This document shows, one piece after another, positions 52,703 to 64,000 of a DNA stretch of 64,000 nt. The first letter of the stretch is position 1. Each line of letters opens with the position of its first letter. The stretch lies in NCBI GenBank assembly GCA_030998225.1, contig JAPYXD010000715.1, positions 6,886,501-6,950,500 on the forward strand, read 5' to 3'. Made by a program: the position numbers and the translations under genes. This DNA is from Diplolepis rosae. Lineage: Eukaryota > Arthropoda > Insecta > Hymenoptera > Diplolepididae. The notes under the pieces are model-generated. The model was given only the letters and a program-made list of their open reading frames with translations, did no database searches and was not told the origin of the DNA.

Positions 52703-54370
52703 CTATCTTGCATTTATTTCTTGATATTCACCTCGTAAAAGCAAGCGCTGTATGAATTATTGTAATTTTTGCAAATCGATTGGTAATAGCAAATTTCGCA
52801 CCTTAACACTAGAACTACCGACGATTGAGGTATACCTACTTCTACCATGTCAAACAAGTCAATATGACCCCCCTTGGTAGTTCTAGTGTTAATTGGTTGA
52901 GATGTGCTTTGGGAAGGAAAATCTTGGTAAAAATATTTAATAAGCACCGCTTCGATAGATAAAATATATTTGTATTTGGACGCTGTTTCCGGTAGAGGAA
53001 CAATTATACCCATAGCTATCTTATCGTTTGATTGCGTAGGCATTTCTGGGATTATTATTCCAACTTTGGGACGGATTTGAGTCAGTTTCTGATGTTGATT
53101 AACGAATTCGATAACGTCCATTTTCATCTTTTCTCAGGCCGCTTATCTTTGTAATCTCTTGATTGTTTGTTCTTTTCTAAAGTGAACAGTAACTCAATCT
53201 CCATATGATTACCGTGGCAAATTAACTATCCTTACTTTACTTAATTGTTTGTCAGAAAAATCCTTAATTTTTATATAAAGAAGTTTCACTCATCGTTCTT
53301 CATAATAATCTGGTTTGTTTAGTGTCCTTAAAATTTAACAACCTGGATGTTCTTTTTGGGATAGAATAGTTCCCAGTCCAACGTTACTTGCGTCAGTAGT
53401 CAGTGTAAAACTCAAAAAGTTTCTTCTTTATTAGTTCTCTTTAGGGTTTGACTATGATTGAAAAACTCTTACTGAATTTTTGGTAATACCCAGATAACAC
53501 AGCTTCACAATAAAAGTGTTCTGTGCATCAGACTAGACCATTATACCTATACTTTTTGCGGTAACTGAATCCGAATCCGGGGTTTGATTTTACCCCATCG
53601 AGTCATAGTCAAGGTCATTTTAAGATCAACTTTTATTTATCAAATAGAAGCGCGTTTTTGACCTCGGATTCTGAAGGAGCATGGTTTAGCTACCCAAATA
53701 TCTCTGTGTTATAGGACTGATCAAGGTTCTGGAGCATTATTGATGAGCCTAACTTTATTATCCGCGTGAAACACTTCATTTCTGTAGGGATACTCTGATC
53801 CTGTTATTGAAATTTAGAATGCTGTTCCTCAGAGGATGTTGGAAATGGTGACAACTGCCTTAATCGAGAATGTGTGGAATAATCCATTTCCCGATTCTTC
53901 GAGGTAACGAAGCCAGTAAAGGTGTACTGCGCAGCTGGGCGGCGTTAGAGTTTGAGGATGAAGCCGTTGTCTATCCAACGATGAGTTGACTCTGTCCCCG
54001 TCAAAGTCGGAACGCCCTCATACTTGGACTTAGTGAGGTATGAGGGTTATTACTCCCAGGACGGCGGGCTGACCTGCGATCGGAATAAGTCCCCTAACGC
54101 ACTGGTACCGTCATTTAATAAATAAAATTTGACTTAGAAATGTCCTTGACGGTGAACTTATGAGGTCAAGCAGACTCCCGATTCAGATTTGGCGATCCCA
54201 AAAATATACAAGAAAAGTTGTTTTCTTTGCTTAAACGTTTTTTCTCAATTTGAGCTTGGAATAACTTTGATCCCAGCATGATGGGGTAAAACAGACCCAA
54301 ATATTCTAGTTCCATTCGAAGGAACTCACACTTGTCTGGTTGAAGTTTCAAGCCTATCGCTCGTTATGTC
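52703..54370 (-). pseudogene. Decayed Ty3/gypsy pol (RT, RNase H, integrase)
   Basis: In - strand order: RT scrap at 54351-54166 (KLQPDKCEFLRMELEYLG), an RNase H scrap near 53340-53405 (short TDAS-type segment and SQKEHPG), and integrase at 53127-52714 (PTQSNDKIAMGIIVPLPET, catalytic D replaced by G in the DIVGPLP position). Long unrecognisable stretches and a GC-richer ~200-bp block with a 9-bp inverted repeat CCCTCATAC/GTATGAGGG (near 54015-54047) lie between. Confidence 0.65.
52803..52892. mobile_element. 90-bp piggyBac-like MITE
   Basis: TTAA at both ends and perfect inverted CACTAGAACTACC / GGTAGTTCTAGTG, with only ~56 bp inside. It interrupts the decayed gypsy integrase. TTAA duplication is the piggyBac hallmark; no transposase sequence is present. 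Confidence 0.7.
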
Positions 54371-55481
54371 TCAAGTAAAATAACGATGTTCCTGAAATAA
54401 ATATTCTGTGGACTAAACCTGTTAACTTACGTTTCAGAAATTTTACATGGGAAAGGGAATACTCTATAGGATTTTTTGTAAAAATGAGATGTTTTAACGA
54501 AATGAATCTCTTTTAATAGACCTATGAATGACGATTACACCATTTATTAAATTTGTACCTTGCCATTAGTGTCACTCTCTAACTCTGACATTTTATTGTA
54601 ATACTTTCGTGTATATTCAGACTCCTCTCCATGTAGAAATTAAAATAAAATGTGATAGTTGGGAACTAACACTTATAGAAAGGTAAAAATGAAATGAATA
54701 ATATAATGGTTATACCATATAAGGAAAGGAATGTTTTATTCCTATTTTTTAGCGTCTGGGAATTGATCAATAGGATATCTGATTAATAAGAAGGCGACTT
54801 TATCCAGACTACTCATATATTTGTCATAGCATGACGTTTCGAAGCTGAACCAACTTCCTCAACAGATTTTCAACTATAATGTTCATAAAATTACAGTGTT
54901 TCTATAATAATAATTTGAATAAAATTAATGATTGATAATTGATTGAAAGAAACATTTCCAGATTGAACAAGAATTAATTGCAAGATATTAATTAGAAAGT
55001 GGGAGTAAAAACTTACCTGAAATGATTGTGTGACGTTTCTAATTTAGTATAATTAATTGGTCAGTATGTAAAATATAGAGTCAATCATAATTTTTTTTTT
55101 AATTTGATAATAATCATTATTATGTCAAACTAATATGATATGTAACGCGATGCGAGAAAAGGTACCTATGCGTCCAAAAATTGTTATTCAGTTTATAATC
55201 GTTTAAGATGAATTAAATGGAAATATCGAATTTTTTGTTACCCAGTGCGCTCTCTCGACACGCGGCGCCCTTCACCGCTACCCGCGAAAACTCGCTGGTC
55301 GCACGGACTGGAGCAGCGAATGTGTTCAAACTTGCATGAACATGATTTGTCAGAGCTTGACATTCGTTGCAAATTCTATTGTCAGTCTGCTGTGAGTCCT
55401 AGCACGGTATATATACGGTATACACACTATTGTTTAAACTAATATACCATAAATGAAAACCCATTAAATAGTATGAATATT
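54371..55481. other. Unassigned sequence
   Basis: No supported gene. A GC-richer 200-bp stretch at 55235-55420 ends in a TATATATAC motif and could be promoter-like, but nothing coding follows it. Confidence 0.3.
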
Positions 55482-55798
55482 TGTCGGCCGCCCAGACACT
55501 TTGCCCTCGAAAATGTTAGACTATTATAGAAAGAAATTTTTGACTGAGTAAGCCAAAATAAATAAATAATTTGTTTGAGAACGCTGAAATCAATCCTTGT
55601 TTATAAGAGGTTCTGGCTGCCCAGGAACTTAAGATAGCTCCATACTTAGGTACAAAGTTTGTGTTTGTTTATACGATTACCTTTGTTTAAATTTATTGTT
55701 ATTTGACACGTCATTTGCGAAAGCTCGGGAATTCCCCGACCGAGTGAACCGTAAGTACAATTATTCACGGTTGCATTTTATAGCACCTACCTTTGTAA
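55482..55798 (+). repeat. BEL/Pao 5' LTR
   Basis: Begins TGTCGGCCGCCCAGACAC and ends near CTTTGTAA. It aligns with 60557-60875 along its whole length. Internal AATAAATAAATAA supplies candidate polyadenylation signals. Confidence 0.8.
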
Positions 55799-57765
55799 AG
55801 CAAATGAAAAAAAAAGTGAGTGAATTTGTGCATCGTTTGGGTCGGTTGATCAATCTCCAGCATGGTACAACGTGGATGAGGGCGAAAACGCATTGCCGCG
55901 ACTGAGGGAGGAGGCCCCGCCGGTGCGAAAAGAACCCGGTCGCAGATTACGTCGACAAATCAAACAGCCGTCAACGCCGGAGAGCCATCTACACGGGGAC
56001 GAGGCCGTGGACAAAGTCGCGATCGAAGCCCTGTCGCTGCTCGTCCCAGAAACACCTCAACTGTTACTGTCGATGAGGGCAACAACAGCGACGTGCCTTC
56101 GATAGCCTCACCGGAGCCATCCACCTCGAGCGATTCCGTCGTCCAGAACTCAGTCCCGCAGGCGCTGCAGAAACTACGAGCAGAGATCGTCTATGCGGAG
56201 GCTAGAAGGATTTTTTTTTTTTTTTTTTTTTTTGGTGAGGAGGAAAAATGGCAAAATTTTTTATAGACGTTGTACAGGACTCTCCTAGGACGGGTCTAGG
56301 CATACCTGTTAAAACCAAAAAACCCCCTCTCTCGAACCAATACACCACCCGCGGAACCGCCTTTCGACTTTAAACCCGCGGCCACACGCCCACTAGGATA
56401 ACCGACTAGCCGCGTCACCCAGGGGAGAAACAAACAGATTCCTCCCCCGAACGACGCGGATAGTCAAGTCTACCCGAGACGCAGGACCGCGGGTGCCGGC
56501 CCCGATGCGATTTCTACTGGCCCTCCCCGTTGTTTCGCTCTCGACGCCCATCAAGTTCTCTCGTCTTCATCACAAGTGTGACGAATGACTCGATGAGCGT
56601 CCAGAACCGTTCAGACTGGAGCATGAGGGGGACCATCGTGTCAGGAGTAAGTTCGGAACCCACCGCCTGACCGAGGACCTCCCTAGCCACACCCCATTTT
56701 GCGCAGACGAAGAGTGCGTGCTCTGCGTTATCCACCGGGGAATCGCAGTAGCAACACGTCTCCTCGTCTCTCTTCTTAAAGCGCCTCAGGTACGCGTTAA
56801 AAGGCTAGAAGGATTGTCGCGACTGAGAGCACGAATCAACCAAGCCTTGCCAATGTGTTCGAGATACGCGAGTGTAGACCCGATAGTCTTATTTGCCGAG
56901 TCTTTGCAAGAATTGCCTATTTTCAGTGGGAATCCATTAGAATTGATGCATTTTGAAGCCACGTATAGGTCATCTACGCGCTTGTGCCAATTTACCGACC
57001 GGGAGAATATTTCAAGACTATTTAAAGCGTTACGCGGTCAGGCTCGTGAAGCGTTGGAAACGTTGTTAGGTACGGCTACCATACCTGAGCTGATCATAGA
57101 ACTTTTGAAGTTAAATTTTGGAAATAAATGTCACGCAGCAGAGAGAATTCTGAGAGACATTTACGATCTACCTTCCTTACAATCAGGAAGAATTGATATA
57201 GCGCGATTCGCTACACGCTTAAAAAACGCGATCTGCTCTCTTAAATCGTTAGGAATGCCGGAATATATTGATAACATTGATTTGCTAAGAAGTGTGACGA
57301 GCAAAATTACCGAAGAGACAAAGAGTTTGTTTAATCGCTACGAGGCAAGCGTTCCAGGAATGACTTGTTTAGAAAAGCCCTCCGAATTTTTGTATCGAGA
57401 GGCCGAATACGCTATAAACGGCGGCCTGTTAAACTTAAATACGACAACTCTGAGTACCAGAAATAACGATAGAGATTTGAACAACGCTCCCAGAAGACAA
57501 GGAAGGACTCACAACACAACCGTGGTCCTCACGACGTCGGTACGGCATGAAAGCACTCCGCGAATAAATGATTTTAATCCGGTGAATACGCCATGTGTAG
57601 TCTGTGGGTAAGACAATCACGAGATCAGGGATTGCTCGGAATTCGGAAAAGAGTCATTCGGGAACAGGAGGCGGATTATAGGAAATGCAGGTCTCTGTTA
57701 TAAGTGCCTAGATACACACCACATCGCTAGAAACTGCACAAAAGCAGTTGAGTGTAGCATTTTCC
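55799..57765 (+). pseudogene. gag: BEL/Pao gag, interrupted by a LINE
   Basis: The N-terminal part (about 55805-56210) is broken into two frames. After the LINE insertion the frame 56800-57611 continues with FSGNPLELMHFEATYRSS, typical of the BEL/Pao gag core. A zinc knuckle region follows (CVVCG, stop, then CYKCLDTHHIARNC) at about 57590-57745. Stops at 57609 and 57768 show decay. Confidence 0.75.
56211..56801 (-). mobile_element. 5'-truncated R1-clade LINE inserted in BEL/Pao gag
   Basis: A T25 run at 56211-56235 is the poly(A) tail on the - strand. At the other end the ORF2 C-terminus (56514-56735; NAEHALFVCAKWGVAREVL) is cut off. AGGCTAGAAGGATT occurs on both sides (56199-56212 and 56802-56815), a 12-14-bp target-site duplication. 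This shows target-primed insertion with 5' truncation, after the BEL/Pao element was already in place. Confidence 0.9.
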
Positions 57766-57785
57766 ACTGAACTCATCACACTGCT

Positions 57786-58435
57786 ATGCACATATCGGGA
57801 AAAGGAAATTTTAACTATAAGCACGATCGCAATGTTCGGAAAAACAATGGACGTCCACGGCAGGATAGAAACATTCGGCCCGCGGCAGAAACAACGCAAA
57901 AAATAGGCAAAAAGTGGCAGATGGGTTTGTTATGGAAGGAAGGAGAAACCCCACGAGTAAATAGTAAAACAACCGCGCTCAAAAGACTCAATTTGTTAGT
58001 GAAAAAATTGAAAAAAGATCCTGGATTGGCGGAGCTTTATTATAAAGAATTTGATCGATTTATTATGAACGGTTACGCGGCAAAAATCGGGCCTGAAGTT
58101 GTAAGACCACGTTTATGGTACATCCCCCATTTCAGCGTGCGCAACACAAATAAGCCCGGGAAGATACGCCTTGTTCTAGATGCAGCAGCGAAAACGTCGG
58201 GTATCAGCCTAAATGATCAGTTGGATACGGGGCCAGACTTACTGCAATCCCTTGTAGGCGTATTATTGAGATATCGACAATTTGGAGTCGCGGTTATTGG
58301 AGACATCAAAGATATGTTTCTGCGCATCGGAATGATCGATGAAGATCGGTGCGTGCAGCGGATTCTCTTTCGGCGGGATCCCGAGGGTGAGATCGAAGAA
58401 TACGAGATGACCCCCTCGGGATTCTAGCCCCCTTC
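57786..58435 (+). pseudogene. pol: BEL/Pao reverse transcriptase, partial
   Basis: 213-codon frame: GPEVVRPRLWYIPHFSVRN, KIRLVLDAAAKTSGISLNDQL, and GDIKDMFLRIGM with the first catalytic Asp. The sequence leads from the gag zone without a protease, so protease and the start of RT are deleted. It ends at EMTPSGF and a stop before the expected catalytic DD box. Confidence 0.85.
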
Positions 58436-59360
58436 ATTCTCAATGTGAAAATATTAATGTAACATATTTGGCGCAGCGGAGTCCACTGGGACAAACCAAT
58501 TTGCGATGAGGAATTTAAAACTTTGTTAATCTGGTTGAATAACTTGCCGAAAATTAAAAGCTGCAAGATTCCACGAAGTTACATTCCACGCGGTGAAGAG
58601 TATTTAAACGCACATTTACATATCTTCTGTGACGCGACCTTTGAAGCATATTCCGCAGTCGCGTACTTGAGAACTGTGTCGAATAGCCGAAAAATATTTG
58701 CTTCTGTCATTATGTTCAAGGCGCGAGTAAAGCCAATAAAACCAATTACCATCCCGCGGTTGGAACTTCAGGTGGCACTGATCGGATCTCGATTGGCCAC
58801 GACAATACAGAAAGAACTCGAAATACGAATTGATGAGCAAGTGTTCTGGTCCTATTCAACAACAGTTTCACATTGGATTAGATCGGATCCTCACACGAAA
58901 CAAACCTTCGTCGCAAACCGACTCGAGAGATCGCCGAGTCAACGTGAATCTCTGAATGGCATTGGGTTGCGGCCGATTTAAACCCCGCGGATGACGCGAC
59001 ATGCGCGTCTGGTAAAGCCATAGTCTCGAAAGATCGTTGGTTGGCTGGCCCTAAATTTTTGTTGAACGATTCCGGCTCGTGTCCGCGACAAAGATCGCTG
59101 GAAAAATCCCAAATAAAAGAATACGATAATCTAGAATCTCAAAAACAATTTATTTACACGACTTCCATTAATATTCTTGAAGTCCCAACAGCGATGTAAC
59201 TACTGGGATGGAATGGTTTATTAACTATCGCCAACCGAATAAGATCACGAGTATATCGTTGGGCGAATCACTGGCGTAGGACCAGAATTGAAAAAAATTT
59301 AAAGATTAACAGCTGGGCCAATCGTTGGGAAAAACGACTAGAGGAACATGACTCGAGAGA
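58436..59360 (+). pseudogene. pol: BEL/Pao RNase H and linker, partial
   Basis: The frame 58523-58981 begins at a connection segment (IPRSYIPRGEE) and carries LHIFCDATFEAYSAVAY, the RNase H first Asp region, and PRLELQVALIGSRL. Later sequence (58981-59360) is in several frames (for example RWLAGPKFL) and leads to the integrase. Confidence 0.7.
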
Positions 59361-59364
59361 AAAT

Positions 59365-60302
59365 TTGATCGACGCAGCAAAATTTTGGTACCGCGAGATA
59401 CAATCATCGAGCTTCCCAAATGAAATTCAAGCCCTTGGAGCTGGTAAAGAAATTCTGAAAAAGAGCAAGTTACGGGGCTTGAAAACATATGTTGACGTAG
59501 AAGGGATATTACATGCAGAGGTTCGCGTGTCAAAAGTAAAAGACTGTGCTTTTGAGAATCGCCCAATTTTACTCGACGCGACACACTTTGCAACAAAGCT
59601 CCTCATGGCGTCTTATCACCGGCAATTAAAACATTCAAACAACGAGACAGTACTAAATGAACTACGCCAGTAATTTCATAACATAGGCTTGCGCACTCGC
59701 CTACGATGGATTTCGAAACAATGTATAGTCTGCCGATTAGAGCGAGCGAAACCACAGAATCCACCAATGGCCGATTTACCGACATGTCGCGTTGCGTATA
59801 AATTTCGTCCGTTTACTCACTGTAGAATTGACTATTTCGTCGTAGAGAGAAACGTTGGGGAGTCATATTTACATGTATGACCACACGGGCAATCCACCTC
59901 GAACTAGCATACACGTTGGATGCGAGCTCCACGATCATGGCCTTGCGACGTCTCGGAAGCCGACGGGGTTTCCCAATTGACGTCTATAGCGATAACGGCA
60001 CAAACTTCACGAAGGCGAGTAAAGAATTACGTGACGCGCTTTTGTGTATCGAAAGAGACAAGCAGCAAGCGTTTGCGAAAGAAAAAAGATTCACCTGGCA
60101 TTTCAATCATTCAGGCGCGCCAAACATGGGGGGAGCGAGGGAGAGATTGATACGATCGGTGAAGACGGCGCTTTTTCACACGTTGGATGACCGGGCACCA
60201 ACGGAAGAGGTGATTTTGACGGTTTTGTTAGAGGTCGAACATATGGTGAATTCACTTCCACTCACGCACGTATCAGTCGATCCACGGGACGAGAAGCATT
60301 AA
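59365..60302 (+). pseudogene. pol: BEL/Pao integrase, broken
   Basis: Pieces: HRQLKHSNNETVLNELRQ then a stop, CIVCRLERAKPQNPPMADLP (zinc site), HCRIDYFVVER (first D of the core), a stop at 59877, then YSDNGTNFTKASKEL (second D) and HFNHSGAPNMGGARERLIRS, where the expected catalytic E aligns near GARERL. The C-terminus has HMVNSLPLTHVSVDPRD. Motifs are those of BEL/Pao integrases. Confidence 0.8.
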
Positions 60303-60542
60303 CGCCGAAACATTTTTTGATCGGCTCTTCCTCCGTAAATTTGCGATTAGAAAAATACGAGACCGAAATTTTTTTCGAATTAGCACAACATTTTGCGGAA
60401 GAATAGGCCAACTGTACCTTGGCCCCGACGGTATCGTCCGAGTAGCGAAAGTAACCACTGGCAAAAGCTAGTTCGTAAGACCAGTTAAGAGATTGGTTAA
60501 GATTTTCGGGTAAAATGTTGTCGAAAATTCATGAAATTTTTC

Positions 60543-60556
60543 GACGAGGGGGAGAG
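60543..60556 (+). promoter_or_regulatory. BEL/Pao polypurine tract
   Basis: GACGAGGGGGAGAG, almost all purine, ends directly at the TGT of the 3' LTR. Confidence 0.75.
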
Positions 60557-60875
60557 TGTTCCGGTCGCCCAGACACTTTACCCTAAAAAATGTTAAATTA
60601 TTATAGAAAGAAATTTTTGGCTGAGTAAGCCAAAATAAATAAATAATTTGTTTGAGAACGCTAAAATCAATCCTTGTTTATAAGAGGTTCTGGCTGCCCA
60701 GGAACGTGAGATGGCCCCACACTTAAGTACAAAGTTTTTGTTTGTTTATACGATTACCTTTGTTTAAATTTATTGCTATTTGACACGTCATTTACGACAG
60801 CTCGGGAATTCCCCGACCGAGTGAACCGTAAGTACAATTATTCACGGTTGCATTTTATAGCATCTACGTTTGTAA
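60557..60875 (+). repeat. BEL/Pao 3' LTR
   Basis: Begins TGTTCCGGTCGCCCAGACAC and aligns to 55482-55798 with about 20 substitutions and a 2-base indel. Confidence 0.8.
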
Positions 60876-60984
60876 GGAACGGGCATTATACAAAAGTTTC
60901 TCAGTGAATATTAATAAGTTTTTTGTGAAAAAAAAGGAAGATAAAATAAGATTCGTACACAGGTCTATCTTTTTTTTAAACCCC

Positions 60985-61345
60985 TTCCCTGCTTGCATGC
61001 CTTAACCCGAACAATAATTTTCCATCATGACAACGCTCGGCCCCATGTTGCTATTCCGGTTGAGAACTATTTAGAAAACAGTGGATGGGAAGTTTTACCC
61101 TTCCCGCCTTATAGCCCAGCCCTCACTGGAATACGGTTCACATCAGAACAGGGTATCAAAAATTGGCTTGATTCATTCTTGGCCGCCAAGCTGGCGCAGT
61201 TCTTTTGGGATGGAATCCACAAATTGCCAGAAAGTTGGGAAAATTCATAGCTTCAGATGGACAATACTTTAAATAATACTATTGTACATGTTTTCCTTAA
61301 ATAAACGTTCAAATTAAAAAAAAACGCAAGAATTAAATTATAGAT
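60985..61345 (+). pseudogene. Mariner 3' fragment related to 30153-31280
   Basis: Carries FHHDNARPHVAIPVENYLENS and FPPYSPAL with the following SFLAAKLAQFFWDGIHKLPESW, ending in a TIR-like ATTATAGATCCAAT. It corresponds to the last third of the mariner at 30153-31280 and retains C-terminal sequence lost there. Confidence 0.7.
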
Positions 61346-61650
61346 CCAATAAATGTCTTTCAACGCATGTATGTGATATTTTAAGCTTATCTTCGATCTC
61401 TCGTGTCGTACTACACTGGTTATTTTCTATCATTGCTTTTATTTTGTCGTCGTCAACTTCAGTTGGGCGTCCAGAGCGTGGTGCATCTTTGAGGTCAAAA
61501 TCTCCGGAACGAAAACGAGTAAACCAATTCAGGCACACCATATACGGTCTGAAGTTTGCAATGGAAAAGAACGACTTCGAACGACTAAAATCATCTAGCG
61601 GAAAAAAGCGAAAAGACCTTGTTGCCAACCCAATATGATGGTTTTTTGGT
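61346..61650 (-). pseudogene. Mariner transposase N-terminal scrap
   Basis: The - frame reads WFTRFRSGDFDLKDAPRSGR, then KIKAMIENNQCSTTREIED and HTCVERHL, the second half of a mariner helix-turn-helix region. It lies head-on against the + strand mariner 3' fragment. Confidence 0.65.
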
Positions 61651-61679
61651 TTGGCCAATATAGGTTTTTCGCACTGGCA

Positions 61680-63245
61680 TCCAATTTTATAAACCACATT
61701 ACATTGATCTAGTATTTCTAAATGATCATTCCCCAATCTTATATAATTGTCTAGTTTCCTATATTTTTATATAATTTGAAATTGTATGACAATATAGAAA
61801 GGAAATCATTTTATTTTTATCGAAGATTTTTGTTTCTTTGTTCGAATCTTAGTTAGGTTATTGTTTATTTTTGATTTGAATCCGTCTTTTTTTATATATT
61901 TCTGGATTAAATAATCAAAGTAGTTATTATATAATAGGATTGTTTTGACTAGTTCTAGATTTGCGTCATCGAACGATTTGTGGGATGATTGGTAAAAAAA
62001 TTTAGTAAATTCACAAAATAAGTGTCTGCGGTATCAATTTGTTATTATATTGTTGTCATTATTTCTAATAACTTTAATATCACGAAACTTTATAGAACTG
62101 TTTTTATCTATTTTATGTGTGAATTGTAATCTAGGATGATACGAATTAAAGGAGGAAATGGTATGTTGTATTTTATTTTTTGGAATAATAAGAATAGTGT
62201 CGTTTACATATCTATAGTGAAGGAGAACTTGGAAGTCTAGTTTCTTCAGAACCACGGTTTCTAAATCTTACATGACTGTATCAGCCAGTGAACCTAATAT
62301 CAGAGATCTCATTGGGGTTCGATATGTTTGATTATAATTTCCGTTGAATTTAAAAAAGAGGAGTTCATAGGGTATTTGATGCCTTTTTTAAATTCATCTA
62401 AAGGGATTTTAGTGAAATTTTGAATGTAGTTCCATCTACTTTCAATTCCCACCAATACTAAATTCAATGGAACATTTGTGTACAGTGATGAAACATGAAT
62501 AGAGATCATAAGATGGTCATGTGGAATTTTTTCACTTGCTATAATCTCTTTGAATCTAATAGAATTTTTTTTACAAAAGATAGTGGTTTTGGAAATGCAT
62601 TTTCCAATATTTTGTGAAATTTTTCAGCCAAAAAATATGTTGGAGTCTTTATACATGCTACTACCGGTCTTAGTGGAATGTCAATCTTGCGTATTTTAGG
62701 TAAACCATATATTCTGGAAACATTTCAATTTTCAGTAATTATGTCTTTTATTTCAACATTGTTATCCAAGTAACCTTTTTAGTCTCCATTTGCGTATCGA
62801 ATTGAATGCGTCTTTCTTTAGTTCTTTCAGTGGATTATGATCTATTTTATTGTATTTTTCAATTTTATTCAGCATAGGATTCATTTTTCTTTACATTCTT
62901 GATATTTCATCACTACAGTTACATTACCTGTATCAGATTTAGTTATAAAAAGATTTTTATTATATTTTATGAATTCTTTTGTATCTTTGATGTTTTTTGT
63001 AATGATTCTTTCAGCATAACAAGTTTTATTTGGTTTCTTGATATAATTAGACCCCAGTGTAATAATTTTATCTTTAAATTATTCTTGTGTGTTTCTAGCG
63101 TTTTTCCAATAATGATTTCCAAATCTTTTACAATTAGAAAAATATTTTGTTGTTTATTAGTTAGGAAAATGGTCCTAAATTTGTTTCCTAATCTGATAAT
63201 GTCGGCCACTGATTTTGGAATAGTTTTTTTAGAAGATTAATTAAC
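61680..63245 (-). mobile_element. Penelope-like retroelement, degenerate
   Basis: On the - strand: N-terminal region (63209-62967, NIFLIVKDLEIIIGKTLE), RT fingers near 62720-62600 (YGLPKIRKIDIPLRPVVAC), motif A region (62509, SIHVSSLYTNVPL), catalytic box RYVNDTILI at about 62205 (expected YVDD) and the following FNSYHPRLQFTHKID. Just before the mariner scrap, NVVYKIGCQC at about 61690-61700 is the start of the GIY-YIG-type endonuclease zone. The changed catalytic Asp and frame breaks show it is inactive. Confidence 0.75.
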
Positions 63246-64000
63246 CAAGGGTCTTTTTTATTTCCATCAGTTAATTCTTCACAATGTGAACGCATGTGAG
63301 TGGGCAACGCACTGACTAGTGATTATGCTGCTCAGCATGGCGTAACATTGATTGACAAGACTCAAGGTAGTGCGCCATGTAACCGGTCGTTAGTAAATGC
63401 AACCACTAACCTAATTGATAATTAGCCATTCTAGTCGCAGTTCATTAATTAAATGGCGAAATGGCATTAATCAGATGACCGGGGCTCCTGCCCTCCAATT
63501 ACGAAATTCTTTATACTGTGCTCGACATCCTCGACCGTCGCACAGTGGTCTAAAACACCCAAAAAGTCGGTCAAAACCCCCAAAAAAATTTTTTTTCCAA
63601 ATGGTTTCTTGCGCAGTAGTCGGTAAACGTGGTGCCTGCGCGTCTATTTATTGAATAGCAGATAGATAGCGCGCCTACGGGACGTGTAGTTGTGCGTGAA
63701 AGTCGCGGTTGTCAGAACTTGCTCCAACTTGCTCCGTGCAAGAAACGAGAAAAACAACATTTTAAGTATACAGAAACATTCGTGAACGTGCAAATATCCT
63801 CAACAAGAAGATGGAGGATGTGCCTGAAGGTGGGTATAATTTTGTTACACTTCACTTTTTTCATAATTTGTTATTAAAAATTTTTCGCAAATTGTCAAAA
63901 AAGTTATGTTTCCGCGAGACTCCGCGTTGTTCTCTAATGCATTACCCAGATGAATGTCTACCTAACTAGAAAATCGAAAATGCAGGTGCGACTTTCTGCC
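63246..64000. other. Unassigned right end of the window
   Basis: No recognised domain. A + strand ATG at 63811 (MEDVPE) followed by GTGGGT could be the first exon of a gene continuing past the window, but there is nothing to confirm it. Confidence 0.25.

Larger units (their letters stand above)
55482..60875 (+). mobile_element. BEL/Pao LTR retrotransposon, degenerate
   Basis: About 5.4 kb with both LTRs (55482-55798 and 60557-60875) differing at roughly 20 of 318 positions, so it is an older insertion. Gag, a shortened pol with BEL-type RT and RNase H, and an integrase are on the + strand, all with stops. Protease, the RT catalytic box and parts of RNase H are deleted. A truncated R1-clade LINE sits in gag. 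No matching target duplication was found outside the LTRs. Confidence 0.85.

Overview
This window looks like nuclear DNA of an insect, most likely a hymenopteran. It is AT-rich, host genes have short exons with GT/AG junctions and large introns, and most of the sequence is transposable elements (Ty3/gypsy, BEL/Pao, R1-clade LINEs, Penelope-like, mariner and Tc1, a THAP-domain DNA transposon, MITEs). The only host gene I can support is a WNK (with-no-lysine) kinase on the + strand. Four exons are visible (31756-32134, 32352-34135, 50355-50583, 50728-50925). They carry the kinase C-lobe, a first PF2-like domain, a long Gln-rich region and a second PF2-like domain. The kinase N-lobe must lie in upstream exons that I cannot find here, and the protein continues downstream. 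A 16.2-kb intron (34136-50354) is packed with transposons.

Bases 1-14669 are the most interesting part: a very large env-bearing Ty3/gypsy element on the - strand, cut at its 3' LTR by the window edge. Its order in transcription sense is: LTR (14669-13818), tRNA-Gly-type primer binding site, a long leader with three related stem-loops, gag-protease-RT-RNase H (12720-8683), a pol tether and integrase (8749-6709), a CARD-domain protein (6460-6179), an envelope glycoprotein resembling chuvirus-type glycoproteins (6028-3997, frame-broken), double-stranded-RNA-binding proteins with zinc knuckles (3985-3254, 3216-2631, 959-510), two related Cys-rich proteins (1960-1553, 1431-1069), polypurine tract and 3' LTR. 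I know of no described LTR element with a death-fold (CARD) protein plus an array of dsRNA-binding proteins. The set suggests antagonism of host apoptosis or innate signalling and of RNA interference, which makes this element the candidate undescribed system.

14.7-31.7 kb holds a fold-back element with a Tc1-like element in its centre, two head-on gypsy integrase scraps, a composite made of two mariner-type elements around 1.2 kb of cargo, an R1-clade 5' fragment, a second Tc1 copy, several MITEs, an LTR, a 1.25-kb (ATTTT)n array and a mariner. 34-50 kb (inside the WNK intron) holds a second copy of the composite, mariners, R1-clade fragments and a THAP transposon. 51-64 kb holds a decayed gypsy pol, a BEL/Pao element with both LTRs that is itself interrupted by a truncated R1-clade LINE with target-site duplication, mariner pieces and a Penelope-like element.
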